This document shows positions 36,400 through 45,879 of a DNA stretch of 64,000 nt, in pieces (position 1 is the first letter of the stretch; each line of letters starts with the position of its first letter). Origin of the DNA: Acetobacteraceae bacterium. Lineage in GTDB: Bacteria > Pseudomonadota > Alphaproteobacteria > Acetobacterales > Acetobacteraceae. The stretch lies in contig PLSD01000133.1 of NCBI GenBank assembly GCA_003164135.1, positions 19,713-83,712 on the forward strand, written 5' to 3'. The notes under the pieces were generated by a model, which saw nothing but the letters and a program-made list of their open reading frames with translations, did not search any database and was not told the origin of the DNA. The position numbers and the translations under genes were made by a program.

Positions 36400-37143
36400 T
36401 CAATGCACGCCCAGGGCGGCCAGCAGTGCGGTGCGCAGGTGGTCGAATTGCGGGTCGGCATGGCGGCGGGGGCGCTCCAAAGACACCGGCTGGTCCACGG
36501 CGATGACACCGTCTTTCAGCACCATCACGCGGTCGGCGAGCAGCAGCGCCTCGTCGACATCGTGCGTCACCAGCAGCACGGCCGGGCGGTGGGTCAGCCA
36601 CAGCGCGCCGACCAAGCTTTGCATGCGCAAGCGGGTCAGGGCGTCCAGCGAGGCGAAGGGTTCGTCGAGTAACAGCAGCTGCGGCTCGCGCACCAGGGCG
36701 CGCGCCAGTGCCACGCGCTGCGCCTCGCCGCCCGAGAGGGTGAGCGGCCAGGCATTGCGGCGGTGGCCGAGTTCCACCTCATCCAGCGCCGCCAGGGCGG
36801 GGGTTTTGGCATCGGCACGGCGCAGACCGAGGCTAACGTTGCGCCAGACACGCTTCCAGGGCAGCAGACGCGGCTCCTGAAACACTACGGCACGGGCCGG
36901 GGGCACGGAAAGGGTTTCGGGCGGGGCGGCATCCAGCCCGGCCAGCGTGCGCAGCAAGGTTGATTTGCCCGAGCCGGAACGGCCGAGGAGTGCGACAAAC
37001 TCCCCCTGGGCGATGCTGAAGGAAAGGTTATTGAGCACCGTCTGGCCGTTGAACGCGCGGGTCAGGCCGCGCACCACCACGGCAACGCCTGTGCTGGTCA
37101 GGGGCGGGATGGCGGCATCTGCGAGGGGTGAGAGCATGTTCAT
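36400..37143 (-). CDS. ssuB: Aliphatic sulfonate ABC transporter ATP-binding protein SsuB
   Basis: The 247-residue ATPase has Walker [10 protein letters not shown] (54-62), Q-loop [12 protein letters not shown], signature [15 protein letters not shown] and Walker [13 protein letters not shown], followed by the H-loop VTHDVDEA. The [11 protein letters not shown] stretch is typical of the SsuB/TauB group. Its ATG overlaps the ssuC stop by 4 bp. Confidence 0.92.
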   Translation of the reverse strand: MNMLSPLADAAIPPLTSTGVAVVVRGLTRAFNGQTVLNNLSFSIAQGEFVALLGRSGSGKSTLLRTLAGLDAAPPETLSVPPARAVVFQEPRLLPWKRVWRNVSLGLRRADAKTPALAALDEVELGHRRNAWPLTLSGGEAQRVALARALVREPQLLLLDEPFASLDALTRLRMQSLVGALWLTHRPAVLLVTHDVDEALLLADRVMVLKDGVIAVDQPVSLERPRRHADPQFDHLRTALLAALGVH

Positions 37144-37988
37144 TTGCCCTGATCCTGATCGAGGTAGCTTGGCCGCCAGACCAGCAGGGAACGTTCCAGC
37201 AGGCGAACGCTTTGGTCAGTAAGCAGGCCCAGCAGCGCGTATAGTGCCAGACCGACGAAGATAATGTCCGTGCGCAGAAAATCCCGGGCGTTCATGACCA
37301 TGTAGCCGATGCCGGCGGAGGCGTTGATCTGCTCGGCCACCACCAGGGTGATCCAGGCGATACCGAAAGCCTGACGCAACCCGACCAGAAATCCGGGCAA
37401 CGCGGCGGGAAGGATGACGTGGAGGATTTTTTCAATACCCGTAAGACCAAGCGTATCGGCGGCCTCGCGCAGTTTACGGTCGGCACCGCGGATACCGGCG
37501 AACAGGTTGAGGTAGATGGGGAACATCGAGCCCAGCGCGATGAGAGTGATTTTTGGCGTCTCGCCAATGCCGAACCACATGATCATCAGCGGGATCAGCG
37601 CCAGATGCGGCAAGGTGCGCAGCATCTGCACCGTGGAATCCACCGCGTCCTCGCCCACGCGCGACAGGCCTGAAACCACGGCGAGCGTGGTGCCGGCGGC
37701 GATGCCGAGGCCGAGGCCAAAAAACACCCTGGCGAGAGAAACGAGGATGTTGCCGACAAGCTGGCCGGAGACAAGCAGTTCCCAGAAACTGATGGCGATG
37801 GCGCTCGGTGGGGGGAATGTCTGCACGGAGGTAAGCCCGGCGAAGGAGGCCGCCTGCCAGATTGCCAGCAGCCCGAGAGGCACCCACGCACGGCGGAGTT
37901 TTTGCGCCCAGCCTCGCCACGGCGCGGCGCGGCTAGCCCGGCCGGGTAAAACGGCGGCGGCTGGGCTGCCTGAAATTGTGGCGGACAT
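37140..37988 (-). CDS. ssuC: Aliphatic sulfonate ABC transporter permease SsuC
   Basis: The start MSATISGSP at 37988 has CGGAGC upstream; a longer frame to 38036 lacks one. The 282-residue permease has six predicted helices, the SsuC-type FPPPSAIAISFWELL segment near the N-terminus and the EAA loop (ADTLGLTGIEKILHVILPAALPG). It is divergent from ssuA, with which it must form the sulfonate importer. Confidence 0.92.
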   Translation of the reverse strand: MSATISGSPAAAVLPGRASRAAPWRGWAQKLRRAWVPLGLLAIWQAASFAGLTSVQTFPPPSAIAISFWELLVSGQLVGNILVSLARVFFGLGLGIAAGTTLAVVSGLSRVGEDAVDSTVQMLRTLPHLALIPLMIMWFGIGETPKITLIALGSMFPIYLNLFAGIRGADRKLREAADTLGLTGIEKILHVILPAALPGFLVGLRQAFGIAWITLVVAEQINASAGIGYMVMNARDFLRTDIIFVGLALYALLGLLTDQSVRLLERSLLVWRPSYLDQDQGK

Positions 37989-38289
37989 GCGTAAGCTCCG
38001 GGCTGCTTCAAGTTCGTTTGCTACTAATAGCGGCAATCACCCTATCATAGCAATAGTATTGAGGTATTATTGCTTTTTTCTGTAAAAGTTAGACTACAGC
38101 AAAAGTCTTTCTCTATTGGCACATTATATAAAAGATCACATTTTTTGGTCGCTTGGATAAGTTTTTCTAGGATGCTTTGTCCTTATACGGTGAGCGGGTT
38201 GGTTCGATTTATACTATTTTTGAGATTGACATAATAGAGAGATAGCGTTTACGCCTCCGGCCTCGCTGCCTTCCTGAAGGACATGAAAA
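37989..38289. promoter_or_regulatory. Divergent AT-rich promoter region of the split ssu locus
   Basis: This 300-bp AT-rich spacer contains both ssu promoters. A TTGACA occurs at 38226-38231 but no good -10 follows at the right spacing. TTGGCACATTATATAAAAG near 38117 resembles a sigma-54 -24 box without a matching -12. Sulfate-starvation control is expected from the genes but not shown by the sequence. Confidence 0.45.
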
Positions 38290-39234
38290 ATGAAACGCCG
38301 CACCCTCCTCTCCGCCGCCGCCGCCGCCATACCCGCAGCGCTGGTTCTGCCCACTATCTCCCGCGCCGCCACCGCCGGGACCTTGAAAATCGGTTACCAG
38401 AAAGCCTCCACCTCGCTGGTGCTGCTAAAAACGCGCGGCTGGCTGGAGAAGAAACTGGCACCGCTGGGCTATGACGTGAGTTGGGCGGAATTTCCCTCCG
38501 GCCCGCCGATCCTGGAAGCGCTCAGCGCCGGGGCGGTGAATTTTGCCTATACCGGGGAGACCCCGCCGATCTTCAGCCAAGCCTCCGGCACGCCGATTGT
38601 CTACATCGCCGCCACCGTGCCGCACCCGCATGAAGAGGCAATCCTAGTGAAAGCCGGTAGCCCGATTACCAGCGTGGCCGGTTTGAAGGGCAAGAAAGTG
38701 GCGGTCGCCAAGGGCTCCAACGCGCACTACCTGCTGGCCGCAGCCCTGCAAAAGGCCGGGCTGGGCTTCACCGATATCACCCCGGTCTACCTCGCTCCGG
38801 CCGACGCGCGCGCCGCCTTTCAGACCGGCGCCGTCGATGCATGGTCGATCTGGGATCCGTTCTTCGCCGCCGAACAGGCCGCCACGCCGGTGCGCGTGCT
38901 GGCAGATGCGAAAAACCTGGTGCCGAACCATTTCTTCTACCTTTCGCGCCGGGATTTCGCGACGCAGAGCCGCACCGCGCTGGAAGCGGTAATCGGCCAG
39001 GTGCAGGCGATCGAAGCCTGGATACCAGCCAACAAACAGGCGGCCGCCACGGAAATTTCCGCTAGCATCGGCCTGCCGGCACCGGTACTGCTAACGGCTT
39101 TGGAGCGCGGCACCTTCGGCGTGAACAAGGTAACGCCCGCGATTCTCGCCGACCAGCAGAAAATCGCCGATCTGTTCTACAAACTCCACCTGATCCCCGC
39201 GCCGCTGACCGTGGCGGACGCGGCCTGGGGTTGA
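38290..39234 (+). CDS. ssuA: Aliphatic sulfonate ABC transporter substrate-binding protein SsuA
   Basis: The 314-residue periplasmic protein starts [20 protein letters not shown] with a possible twin-arginine signal, cleaved near SRAATA. It shows the SsuA/TauA pattern: [41 protein letters not shown], and [17 protein letters not shown]. It captures alkanesulfonates for SsuBC encoded divergently. GAAGGACATG provides the ribosome site. Confidence 0.92.
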   Translation: MKRRTLLSAAAAAIPAALVLPTISRAATAGTLKIGYQKASTSLVLLKTRGWLEKKLAPLGYDVSWAEFPSGPPILEALSAGAVNFAYTGETPPIFSQASGTPIVYIAATVPHPHEEAILVKAGSPITSVAGLKGKKVAVAKGSNAHYLLAAALQKAGLGFTDITPVYLAPADARAAFQTGAVDAWSIWDPFFAAEQAATPVRVLADAKNLVPNHFFYLSRRDFATQSRTALEAVIGQVQAIEAWIPANKQAAATEISASIGLPAPVLLTALERGTFGVNKVTPAILADQQKIADLFYKLHLIPAPLTVADAAWG

Positions 39235-39238
39235 TAGC

Positions 39239-40399
39239 ATGAGCGTAGCCCCCGCTGAATCCGCTAATGTCCTTTGGTTCCTGCCAACGCATGGCGACGG
39301 CCGTTACCTAGCCACCACGCACGGCGCGCGCGAAGTGGACCTGGGTTACCTCACGCAGGTCGCCCAGGCCGCAGACCGGCTGGGCTATTACGGCTGCCTC
39401 ATCCCCACCGGACGCTCCTGCGAGGATAGTTGGATTATCGCCTCGGCCCTCGTGCCCCTGACGCAGCGGTTGAAATTTCTCGTCGCCGTGCGGCCTGGGC
39501 TGCAATCCCCCACGGTCTCCGCCCGCATGGCCGCCACACTGGACCGCATCTCCGGCGGGCGGCTGCTGGTGAACGTGGTGACCGGCGGCGACCCGGTGGA
39601 AAACAAGGGCGAAGGCATCTTCACCCCACACGCGGAACGCTATGAACTCACCGACGAATTTCTCACGGTCTGGAAAGCCCTGTTGTCCGGGGAAACCGTG
39701 CACTACAACGGCAAACATATCAGCATCGAGGACGGGCGCGTATTCTACCCGCCGGTGCAAACCCCGCACCCGCCGCTCTACTTCGGCGGTTCTTCGGAGG
39801 CAGGTATCGCCGTCGCCGCCGAGCAGGTGAATACCTACCTCACCTGGGGCGAACCCCCCGCTGACGTCGCCGCCAAACTCGCCACCGTCGACGCCGCCGC
39901 CACCGCGCGCGGCCGCAAGCTGAACTACGGCATCCGCCTGCATGTCATTGTCCGCGAAACCAACGAACAAGCCTGGGCAGCCGCGCGCGACCTGATCAGC
40001 TTCGTCGATGATGCCGCCATCGAAGCCGCGCAGAAAACATTCTCGCGCATGGACTCCGAAGGCCAGCGCCGCATGTCCGCCCTGCATGGCGGCAAGCGCG
40101 ACAAACTGGAAATCTCTCCCAACCTTTGGGCCGGCGTGGGCCTGGTGCGCGGCGGCGCTGGAACCGCGCTCGTCGGCGATGCGGAAACCGTGGCCGAACG
40201 CATGCGCGAATATATGCGCCTGGGCATCAGCTCGTTCATCCTCTCAGGATACCCACACCTCGAAGAAGCCTACCGCTTCGCCGAACTCGTGCTGCCCCGC
40301 CTGAAACTGAACCACCAACCCCATGGCTTCAGCAACGCCGCCAACGAAGGCCCCTTCGGCGAACGCATCGCTAACACGCACGCACCGGCGCGGGGGTAG
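39239..40399 (+). CDS. ssuD: FMNH2-dependent alkanesulfonate monooxygenase SsuD
   Basis: The 386-residue protein is very close to E. coli Ssu[30 protein letters not shown] with C61, [38 protein letters not shown] and [20 protein letters not shown]. It desulfonates C2-C10 alkanesulfonates with FMNH2 and oxygen. It follows ssuA by 4 bp. No ssuE FMN reductase gene lies beside it. A full hairpin shared with the convergent gene follows the stop. Confidence 0.94.
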   Translation: MSVAPAESANVLWFLPTHGDGRYLATTHGAREVDLGYLTQVAQAADRLGYYGCLIPTGRSCEDSWIIASALVPLTQRLKFLVAVRPGLQSPTVSARMAATLDRISGGRLLVNVVTGGDPVENKGEGIFTPHAERYELTDEFLTVWKALLSGETVHYNGKHISIEDGRVFYPPVQTPHPPLYFGGSSEAGIAVAAEQVNTYLTWGEPPADVAAKLATVDAAATARGRKLNYGIRLHVIVRETNEQAWAAARDLISFVDDAAIEAAQKTFSRMDSEGQRRMSALHGGKRDKLEISPNLWAGVGLVRGGAGTALVGDAETVAERMREYMRLGISSFILSGYPHLEEAYRFAELVLPRLKLNHQPHGFSNAANEGPFGERIANTHAPARG

Positions 40400-40438
40400 T
40401 AAGCAAGGCCAAGGGGCTCTGCCCCCCCTGGCCTTACT
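40399..40438. terminator. Bidirectional terminator / palindromic repeat between convergent genes
   Basis: The arms AAGCAAGGCCAAGGGG and CCCCCCCTGGCCTTACTT form a long hairpin that fills the 38-bp gap between ssuD and the amidohydrolase gene. The left arm recurs exactly after tauE (6476-6493), so this is a dispersed palindromic element used here as a terminator for both directions. Confidence 0.65.
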
Positions 40439-41292
40439 TACTCCTCCAGCCCGAGCAGTCGCGTCGCGTTGGTGGCGAAGATTTTTTCCAGCACGGAGTC
40501 GCGGAAGCCCAGGCGGGTGTAGTCTTCGATGGATTGCGCCATGGCGCGGAAGGGGTGGGAGGAGCCGAAGGCGATCTGGTCTTCCAGGGCGCCGTTGCCG
40601 GCTTCCACGTAGAGCGAGCTGCCGGGCTGGAAGACGTACATATCGGGCACGAGGGTGACGTTGGCGTAGCGGAAGGCAACGCCCATGATTTCCGCGACGC
40701 GTGGCCAAGCGCCGTGGTGGACGGCGATTTGCAGTTGCGGGAAGGCGCGGGCGACGCGGCCGATGGAGTCGGGGTTGTTGTAGGTGAGGTTGGGAGTTGT
40801 TGGACCGGTCATCAGGAAGACGGGAATTTTCCAGTCCTGCAGCGCGTCGTAGAGCGGCAGCAGCAGCGGGTCGTCGAAGTGGCGGGCGGGGGTGCCGAAG
40901 CCGGGCTCCAGGTTGATGGCTTTGAGGCCGAGGGTTTTGACGGCGCGTTCGGCTTCGGCGATGGCGCCGGCGGCACCTAAGCGGTGGGGATCGACCGAGC
41001 CGGCGCCCACGAGTTGCGCGTGGCGCGCGACGAGGCTGGCGATTTCGTCATTATCGTTCTGGATGGCGGGCGTGTCGCGGCCGATGACCACGGCGGTGGT
41101 GATGCCGGCGTCCTGAATTTCATCGATGTAGCCTTGCTCGGTTTGTGAGCGGGTGAAGTGTTCGATATTTTTCGACCCGGTGCGGCCGTTCAGCCATTTT
41201 GCGGCCTCAAAGTCCGGCGTGCCGCGCCGGGCACCGTAAAAATCGTGCAAGAATGCGGGACGGTTGCGGATGTCGACAATTTTACGAGGCAT
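40438..41292 (-). CDS. Amidohydrolase_2 family protein (metal-dependent hydrolase / decarboxylase-like)
   Basis: The 284-residue TIM-barrel protein has AINLEPGFGTPARHFDDPLLLPLYDA and FPQLQIAVHHGAWPRV, the central and late blocks of the ACMSD/amidohydrolase_2 group. The first metal motif, normally D-x-H-x-H, reads DIRNRP here, so the metal site is altered or absent. Its start overlaps the SfnB-like gene by 11 bp and it ends the permease-SfnB-amidohydrolase operon. Substrate is unknown; it may act on the carbon skeleton left after desulfonation. Confidence 0.8.
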   Translation of the reverse strand: MPRKIVDIRNRPAFLHDFYGARRGTPDFEAAKWLNGRTGSKNIEHFTRSQTEQGYIDEIQDAGITTAVVIGRDTPAIQNDNDEIASLVARHAQLVGAGSVDPHRLGAAGAIAEAERAVKTLGLKAINLEPGFGTPARHFDDPLLLPLYDALQDWKIPVFLMTGPTTPNLTYNNPDSIGRVARAFPQLQIAVHHGAWPRVAEIMGVAFRYANVTLVPDMYVFQPGSSLYVEAGNGALEDQIAFGSSHPFRAMAQSIEDYTRLGFRDSVLEKIFATNATRLLGLEE

Positions 41293-42511
41293 ATTTTACT
41301 CCTTGTGCGGGCGCTCGTTCGGCGGCCAGGTGGCGCATTGGCTTGCCGGGGAGGACGCCGTTGAGCAGGTAGTCTCCGGCGATGTGGTAGCGCCAGTGGT
41401 TGGCGTCATGCACCGAGTGGGTGCGGGCGTTACGCCAGTGGCGGTCCAGGTTGAGGCTGTTATCAGTGGCGCTGGAGCCGGAGAGGGCGAAGATGTCGTT
41501 GGTGATTTCGATGACCACTTCCTCGGAAAAGCCTTTGGCCTCGGCCACGGCGACGGCAGCATGCGCGGCGGTTTCGGGCGTTAGGTTGGCGGTTGCCGCG
41601 TCCAGCAACTGGGCTGCGCGTAGCAGCAGCAGTTCCGCCGCGTGAAATTTGGTGGCGAGCTGACCAAACCGCAGGATGACGTGCGGGTCCTGCGTTGCCT
41701 GCGAAACTTGCGCGCCCAGCCTTGGACGTTTGCGCGCACGCACGGTAGCCACTGCGTCGGCCAGGGCATTCTGGGCGATGCCAACGTCGATGGCCGTGTG
41801 GAGTTGCGAAGCGTAGGCGTGAAAAATGCTGACGCGCTCAAACAGGCGCCAATGCGGGATGACGTATTCGGCCTGGACCGCGACATTCTCCAACGTCGTG
41901 GTGCCGCTGAAGGCGACGCGCTGGCCCATCGCATCCCAGTCGGCCAGCACGGTGACGCCCGGCGCCGTGCGCGGCACCAAGGCGAGCACCAGATGCTCCT
42001 GCGGGTCGAAGGCGACAACGGGCAACCAATCCGCCAGCAGCGCGCCGGTGCAGTAATATTTAGTCCCGTTCAGGCGGTAACCCGCATTGCCGTCATGGGT
42101 GAGGCGGGTTCCGAGGTCGAGGGCGGAGGTGCCGCCCTTTTCGGCCTGGGCGTTGCCGAGCCGGGCGCCGGCCAGCACGTGGCCGAAGAAAAATGCCTGC
42201 TGCTCCGCCGTGCCGTCCTGGCGCAGCGCGTCGAGAAACAGGAAGTGACTTTGCACCATTTGCGTGACGGCCGGGTCGCCGGCAGCGAGGGTCTGGAACA
42301 CGCGCGTGACGGTCTCCAGCGAGACCTCGGCACCGCCAAAGCGGCGCGGCACGGTGATGGCGAGGATGCCGCTAGCGGAAAGCCGTTCCAACTCCGCCAG
42401 CGGCGGCTGTGGGTTGCGGTCGCGTGCTGCGGCGCCGGTGGCGAGATAGTCGGACAGCTCTTGCGCGGCGGCGAGCGCTTCTGCCTCGGATGCAATAATA
42501 TGCGCGGTCAT
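41282..42511 (-). CDS. SfnB/DszC-type flavin-dependent oxidoreductase (copy 1)
   Basis: The start MTAHIIASEAEALAAAQEL at 42511 suits the family. The 409-residue protein has the acyl-CoA-dehydrogenase fold of SfnB: ITVPRRFGGAEVSLETVTRVF, QSHFLFLDALR, YRLNGTKYYCTGALLADWLPV, and late LNLDRHWRNARTHSVHDANHWRYH. SfnB and DszC relatives use reduced flavin to oxygenate sulfides, sulfones or similar organosulfur compounds. It lies downstream of an APC permease after two hairpins and overlaps the amidohydrolase. It is the most divergent of the three copies in the window. Confidence 0.88.
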   Translation of the reverse strand: MTAHIIASEAEALAAAQELSDYLATGAAARDRNPQPPLAELERLSASGILAITVPRRFGGAEVSLETVTRVFQTLAAGDPAVTQMVQSHFLFLDALRQDGTAEQQAFFFGHVLAGARLGNAQAEKGGTSALDLGTRLTHDGNAGYRLNGTKYYCTGALLADWLPVVAFDPQEHLVLALVPRTAPGVTVLADWDAMGQRVAFSGTTTLENVAVQAEYVIPHWRLFERVSIFHAYASQLHTAIDVGIAQNALADAVATVRARKRPRLGAQVSQATQDPHVILRFGQLATKFHAAELLLLRAAQLLDAATANLTPETAAHAAVAVAEAKGFSEEVVIEITNDIFALSGSSATDNSLNLDRHWRNARTHSVHDANHWRYHIAGDYLLNGVLPGKPMRHLAAERAPAQGVKYAS

Positions 42512-42551
42512 TGGATAGTCCTTGAAGCCTGTGGGAGTGCCGGAACGGCAA

Positions 42552-42606
42552 CCCCCCGGAAGCGGCCGGGGGGTGAAGTCTCCCCCGCGCATGCGACGCG
42601 GGGGGA
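42552..42606. terminator. Double hairpin between permease and SfnB-like gene
   Basis: The two hairpins stand back to back: CCCCCCGG/CCGGGGGG (42552-42573) and CCCCCGCG/CGCGGGGG (42582-42606). On the plus strand the second is followed by ATTTTGC. In the transcribed minus direction there is no U-run, so it probably tunes expression between permease and enzyme. Confidence 0.55.
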
Positions 42607-42622
42607 TTTTGCAGTGAGCTAG

Positions 42623-44071
42623 TTACTCTTCGCCCAACACCTCGGCCTCGACCGCCGCGAGACGTTCCGGAGCCAGGATGCGCAGGGCGAGGAAGTACGC
42701 GACGCCTACCAGCAGCAGCGCGATGAAGATGTAGGGCAGCACGTTGTAAGGCCAGCTCGGCACCGGGTAGACCGTGCCGACCACGACCACCAGCAGCAGC
42801 ACGACCGCCGCGATGGTTGAGAGGATATGGCCGATCTTCAACTCGCCGCGACGGAACAGAAACACCGGCGCCGCAATGGCGATGAGGCCGTAGGAGACCA
42901 GGAAGCCGTAGGTCGCCAGCGAGCCGAGGATGCCGTATGCGTCCAGGATCGCCCAGTGGCTGAACGTGAGCGCCAAGGCGAGGCCGATGGCCACCACGGT
43001 GACGACGGCCAGCGCCACATGCGGCGAGGCGTGGGTGTCATGCGTGGAGCGTGCCGAGGAATGGAACAGCCCGTGGTGCGAGAGCGTGAACAGCACGCGC
43101 GCCGCGGCGTTGATGCTGCCCAGGATGCAGGCGAAGAAGCTGAGCGCGACGCCTATGGAGATGAGCAGGCCGATGCCGCCGAAGCCGAATGCCTGCGCCA
43201 CGACGGTGAGCGGTGCATCGGACTGGTTGAGTGGGGTTGCGGCGCCATGGAACGCGGCGACCAGGCCGTACGCGCTGATGACAAAGATGATGCCGACACC
43301 GGCAACACTGGCGATAACCGCACGCGGGATGAAGCGGCGCGGCTGCTGCGACTCAATACCCAATACCGTTGCGCTCTCAAAGCCGACGAAGCTGAAGAAC
43401 GCAAGCACGAGGCCCAGGCGAAGCTCACCGGGGTTGACGCCCTGCAACTGGGTTTGCGCCGTGTCGACGATGGAATGATGATGCAGGAACCAGCCGGCGA
43501 CCGTGAGGAGAATCAGCGCCAGGGTGGTGAATTCGATCGCCAGCGTGGTGCGGCTGGACAGGCGGATGTCCCGCCAGCCGAGCGCGAAGGCAATCACGGT
43601 GGCGATGACGCTGAAGGCGATCAGCACGGGAATGGTGCTGGTCTGGAAGCCGAAATTTTGGAACACGGCGAGCGAGGTACTGACCGTGCCGTCGATAACG
43701 GCGGCGGCGGTGAAGACGTAACCGATGAGAAGTGCCCAGCCGGAAAACACCCCGGCCAGACGGCCGAGCCCGTGCCCGGCATATACATAAAGTGAGCCCG
43801 GTGTTGCCACGCGGGTGGCGAACACGTTGATCTGCAGGCTGACTATGAGCAATGCGATGGTAGCGAATGCATAGGCCAGCCAGGTGCCATTGCCCGCAGT
43901 GGCAAAAACCACCGGAATGACAAGACCCGGCGTGCCCGAGGGGGCGATGACGCCGATGGATTGGGCAACGACCTCAATGAAGCTGAGGTGGTTGGTTTTT
44001 AACCCAGGTCCGGAGGCGGCGCGGCCGATTGCGGGCACTGGGCTGGCTGTGGTGGTGGCTGGTTGACTCAT
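42623..44071 (-). CDS. APC-family permease
   Basis: The 482-residue membrane protein has about 12-14 helices and APC landmarks: LSFIEVVAQSIGVIAPSGTP in helix 1, LGLVLAFFSFVGFESATVLG in helix 6, and a conserved ESQQPRRFIPRAV loop. It leads an operon with an SfnB-like oxidoreductase and an amidohydrolase. The likely cargo is an organosulfur amino acid or related compound, an inference from neighbours only. It is divergent from the second SfnB-like gene across a 571-bp spacer. Confidence 0.88.
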   Translation of the reverse strand: MSQPATTTASPVPAIGRAASGPGLKTNHLSFIEVVAQSIGVIAPSGTPGLVIPVVFATAGNGTWLAYAFATIALLIVSLQINVFATRVATPGSLYVYAGHGLGRLAGVFSGWALLIGYVFTAAAVIDGTVSTSLAVFQNFGFQTSTIPVLIAFSVIATVIAFALGWRDIRLSSRTTLAIEFTTLALILLTVAGWFLHHHSIVDTAQTQLQGVNPGELRLGLVLAFFSFVGFESATVLGIESQQPRRFIPRAVIASVAGVGIIFVISAYGLVAAFHGAATPLNQSDAPLTVVAQAFGFGGIGLLISIGVALSFFACILGSINAAARVLFTLSHHGLFHSSARSTHDTHASPHVALAVVTVVAIGLALALTFSHWAILDAYGILGSLATYGFLVSYGLIAIAAPVFLFRRGELKIGHILSTIAAVVLLLVVVVGTVYPVPSWPYNVLPYIFIALLLVGVAYFLALRILAPERLAAVEAEVLGEE

Positions 44072-44642
44072 GGTGACCCCATTAAGAGATGTTGTTATAA
44101 AATTATTCTCTATCTATCTAGTATTATATTGTCCACCCCCACAGAAACCGCTGCCCCCATAATCTGAGCAAAGACTCAGTAATAAAGTTTTTTCTACACA
44201 AGTGACTACAGTTTTTGATATTAGGCGTAATAATCTGTTATTTAAGAATATTATTCCATTTATTCCAGATTTTTCAGGGAGGCCGGCACTTGATGTGCCA
44301 GACCATATGACAGGATATTTTACTTCATAAAAAATTTTTTTTCTTTTGAAGGCTAGTCATGTGCCCAGAAATAATGATAAACCTCTTTTCTTAATAGGAT
44401 TACAATATTAAGTAGAGCGCTTCACACACCGATGCACACAGATCTTCCACAAGTTTCCACACGCTCCCGCCGGGTGCGTCACGTCCTGGCCGCTGGGAGC
44501 TGTTGCATTAGCCGGAACATGCCGGTGCCGTGCCTGCCCTGACAGGTCGGCCGCCACGAACCAAAGCCGGCCGGTCGCCCGCTCTCACGCCAGATAACCA
44601 GGCCATCAACCCATCGCCATTATAAGCAGAACAGGTCATCTT
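44072..44642. promoter_or_regulatory. Divergent regulatory region between two organosulfur operons
   Basis: This is 571 bp without genes. The first 370 bp are AT-rich; the rest is GC-rich leader for the plus-strand operon. It contains the palindrome GGCACTTGATGTGCC at 44285-44299, a candidate operator. No clear -35/-10 pair stands out. The leader at 44440-44640 has several short inverted repeats but no riboswitch that I recognise. Confidence 0.5.
44285..44299. promoter_or_regulatory. Perfect 5+5 palindrome, candidate operator
   Basis: GGCAC-TTGAT-GTGCC lies in the AT-rich half of the divergent spacer. Its right half read on the minus strand gives TGGCAC, the core of a sigma-54 -24 box, but no TTGC -12 element follows. 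Protein binding is only a possibility. Confidence 0.3.
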
Positions 44643-45875
44643 ATGAGTACGATACAGCTTACCAAACCGCCGCACGAGCCCGCGGCATCCGCCTATCCAT
44701 TTACCCCTGCGCATCTGATCCGCGACGCGGCCGAAGCCGCGGCGGTAGCGCACCGCGTGGCGGCCGAGCTCGCCGTGGGCGCTGCGCAGCGGGACCGGGA
44801 ACGCAGCGTTCCCGCGCGTGAACTCGACCTTTATTCGCAAAGCGGGCTATGGGCGCTGAACGTGCCTAAATCGCACGGCGGCGCGGATCTTTCCTGGGCG
44901 ACCATCGCGCAGGCCATCGCCATCATCTCCGCCGCCGACCCATCGGTCGGCCAGCTGATCCAGAACCACCTCGACCTCATCGACACCATCCGCGCCGTGG
45001 GTACCCAGGAGCAGAAAGATTTCTTCTTCACGGAAATTCTCAAAGGCCTGCGCACCGGCAACGCGTTTTCAGAATTTAACAGCCGCACGGCCGGTGACTT
45101 CGAAACGCGCATCACCCCAGATGGTGAAAACTACCGTGTCAACGGCCGCAAGTTCTATTGCAGCGGCGCGTATCTGGCGCATGTCGTGCCGATTATCGCC
45201 GCTGACGAGGCCGGGCGCCTATACATCGCGGTGGCCGACCGCAACGCGCCGGGGCTAACGGTGGATACCGACTGGACGAGCTTCGGCCAGCGCACCACCA
45301 TCAGCGGCACCTCGGTCATCGACAATGTTTTTGTGCCGGCCAACCGCGTGTTCCTGCTGCCGCAGGGTCCCTCGGCCAACGGGCCGCTGTGCCAGATCGT
45401 GCATGCCGCCGTCGATGCCGGCATCGCGCGCGGCGCGTTTGAGGAAACCTTGCGCTTTGTGCGTGAATTCGCCCGGCCCTGGATCGACAGCGGGCAGGAA
45501 AAGGCGACGCAGGACCCGCATACCATCTACCAGCTTGGCGACATCGCCGTTCGCCTGCGCGCAGCGGATGCGTTGCTGGCGGTGGCTGGGCGCGCCGTGG
45601 ATGCAGCGGTGAACAACACCAACGCCGAGACGGTGGCGGCGGCTTCCATCGCCGTTGCCGAAGCAAAAATTCTCTCCACCGAGGTTGCGATTTTGGCCAC
45701 CAATAAATTGTTCGAACTCGGCGGCACTAGATCAGTGCTGGAACGCTACAATCTGGACCGCCATTGGCGCAACGCGCGCGTGCACACGCTGCACGACCCG
45801 GTGCGCTGGAAATATAACATCCTCGGCAATTTTTATCTCAACGGCATCCGCCCGCCGCAGCATTCCTGGATTTAA
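44643..45875 (+). CDS. SfnB family sulfur-acquisition oxidoreductase (copy 2)
   Basis: The 410-residue protein has the acyl-CoA-dehydrogenase fold with LWALNVPKSHGGADLSWATI, IQNHLDLIDTIRAVG, YRVNGRKFYCSGAYLAHVVPI and the terminal LDRHWRNARVHTLHDPVRWKYN. The final PPQHSWI is shared with copy 3. SfnB was linked to dimethylsulfone and organosulfur use under sulfate limitation, and the relatives are flavin-dependent monooxygenases. It leads a five-gene plus-strand operon, 4 bp before the DszA-type gene. Confidence 0.92.
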   Translation: MSTIQLTKPPHEPAASAYPFTPAHLIRDAAEAAAVAHRVAAELAVGAAQRDRERSVPARELDLYSQSGLWALNVPKSHGGADLSWATIAQAIAIISAADPSVGQLIQNHLDLIDTIRAVGTQEQKDFFFTEILKGLRTGNAFSEFNSRTAGDFETRITPDGENYRVNGRKFYCSGAYLAHVVPIIAADEAGRLYIAVADRNAPGLTVDTDWTSFGQRTTISGTSVIDNVFVPANRVFLLPQGPSANGPLCQIVHAAVDAGIARGAFEETLRFVREFARPWIDSGQEKATQDPHTIYQLGDIAVRLRAADALLAVAGRAVDAAVNNTNAETVAAASIAVAEAKILSTEVAILATNKLFELGGTRSVLERYNLDRHWRNARVHTLHDPVRWKYNILGNFYLNGIRPPQHSWI

Positions 45876-45879
45876 GCAT

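Noticed and set aside
38110..38140. Sigma-54 promoter before ssuA (TTGGCACATTATATAAAAG)
   Set aside because: The -24-like TGGCAC is present but no TTGC-type -12 element follows at the required spacing.
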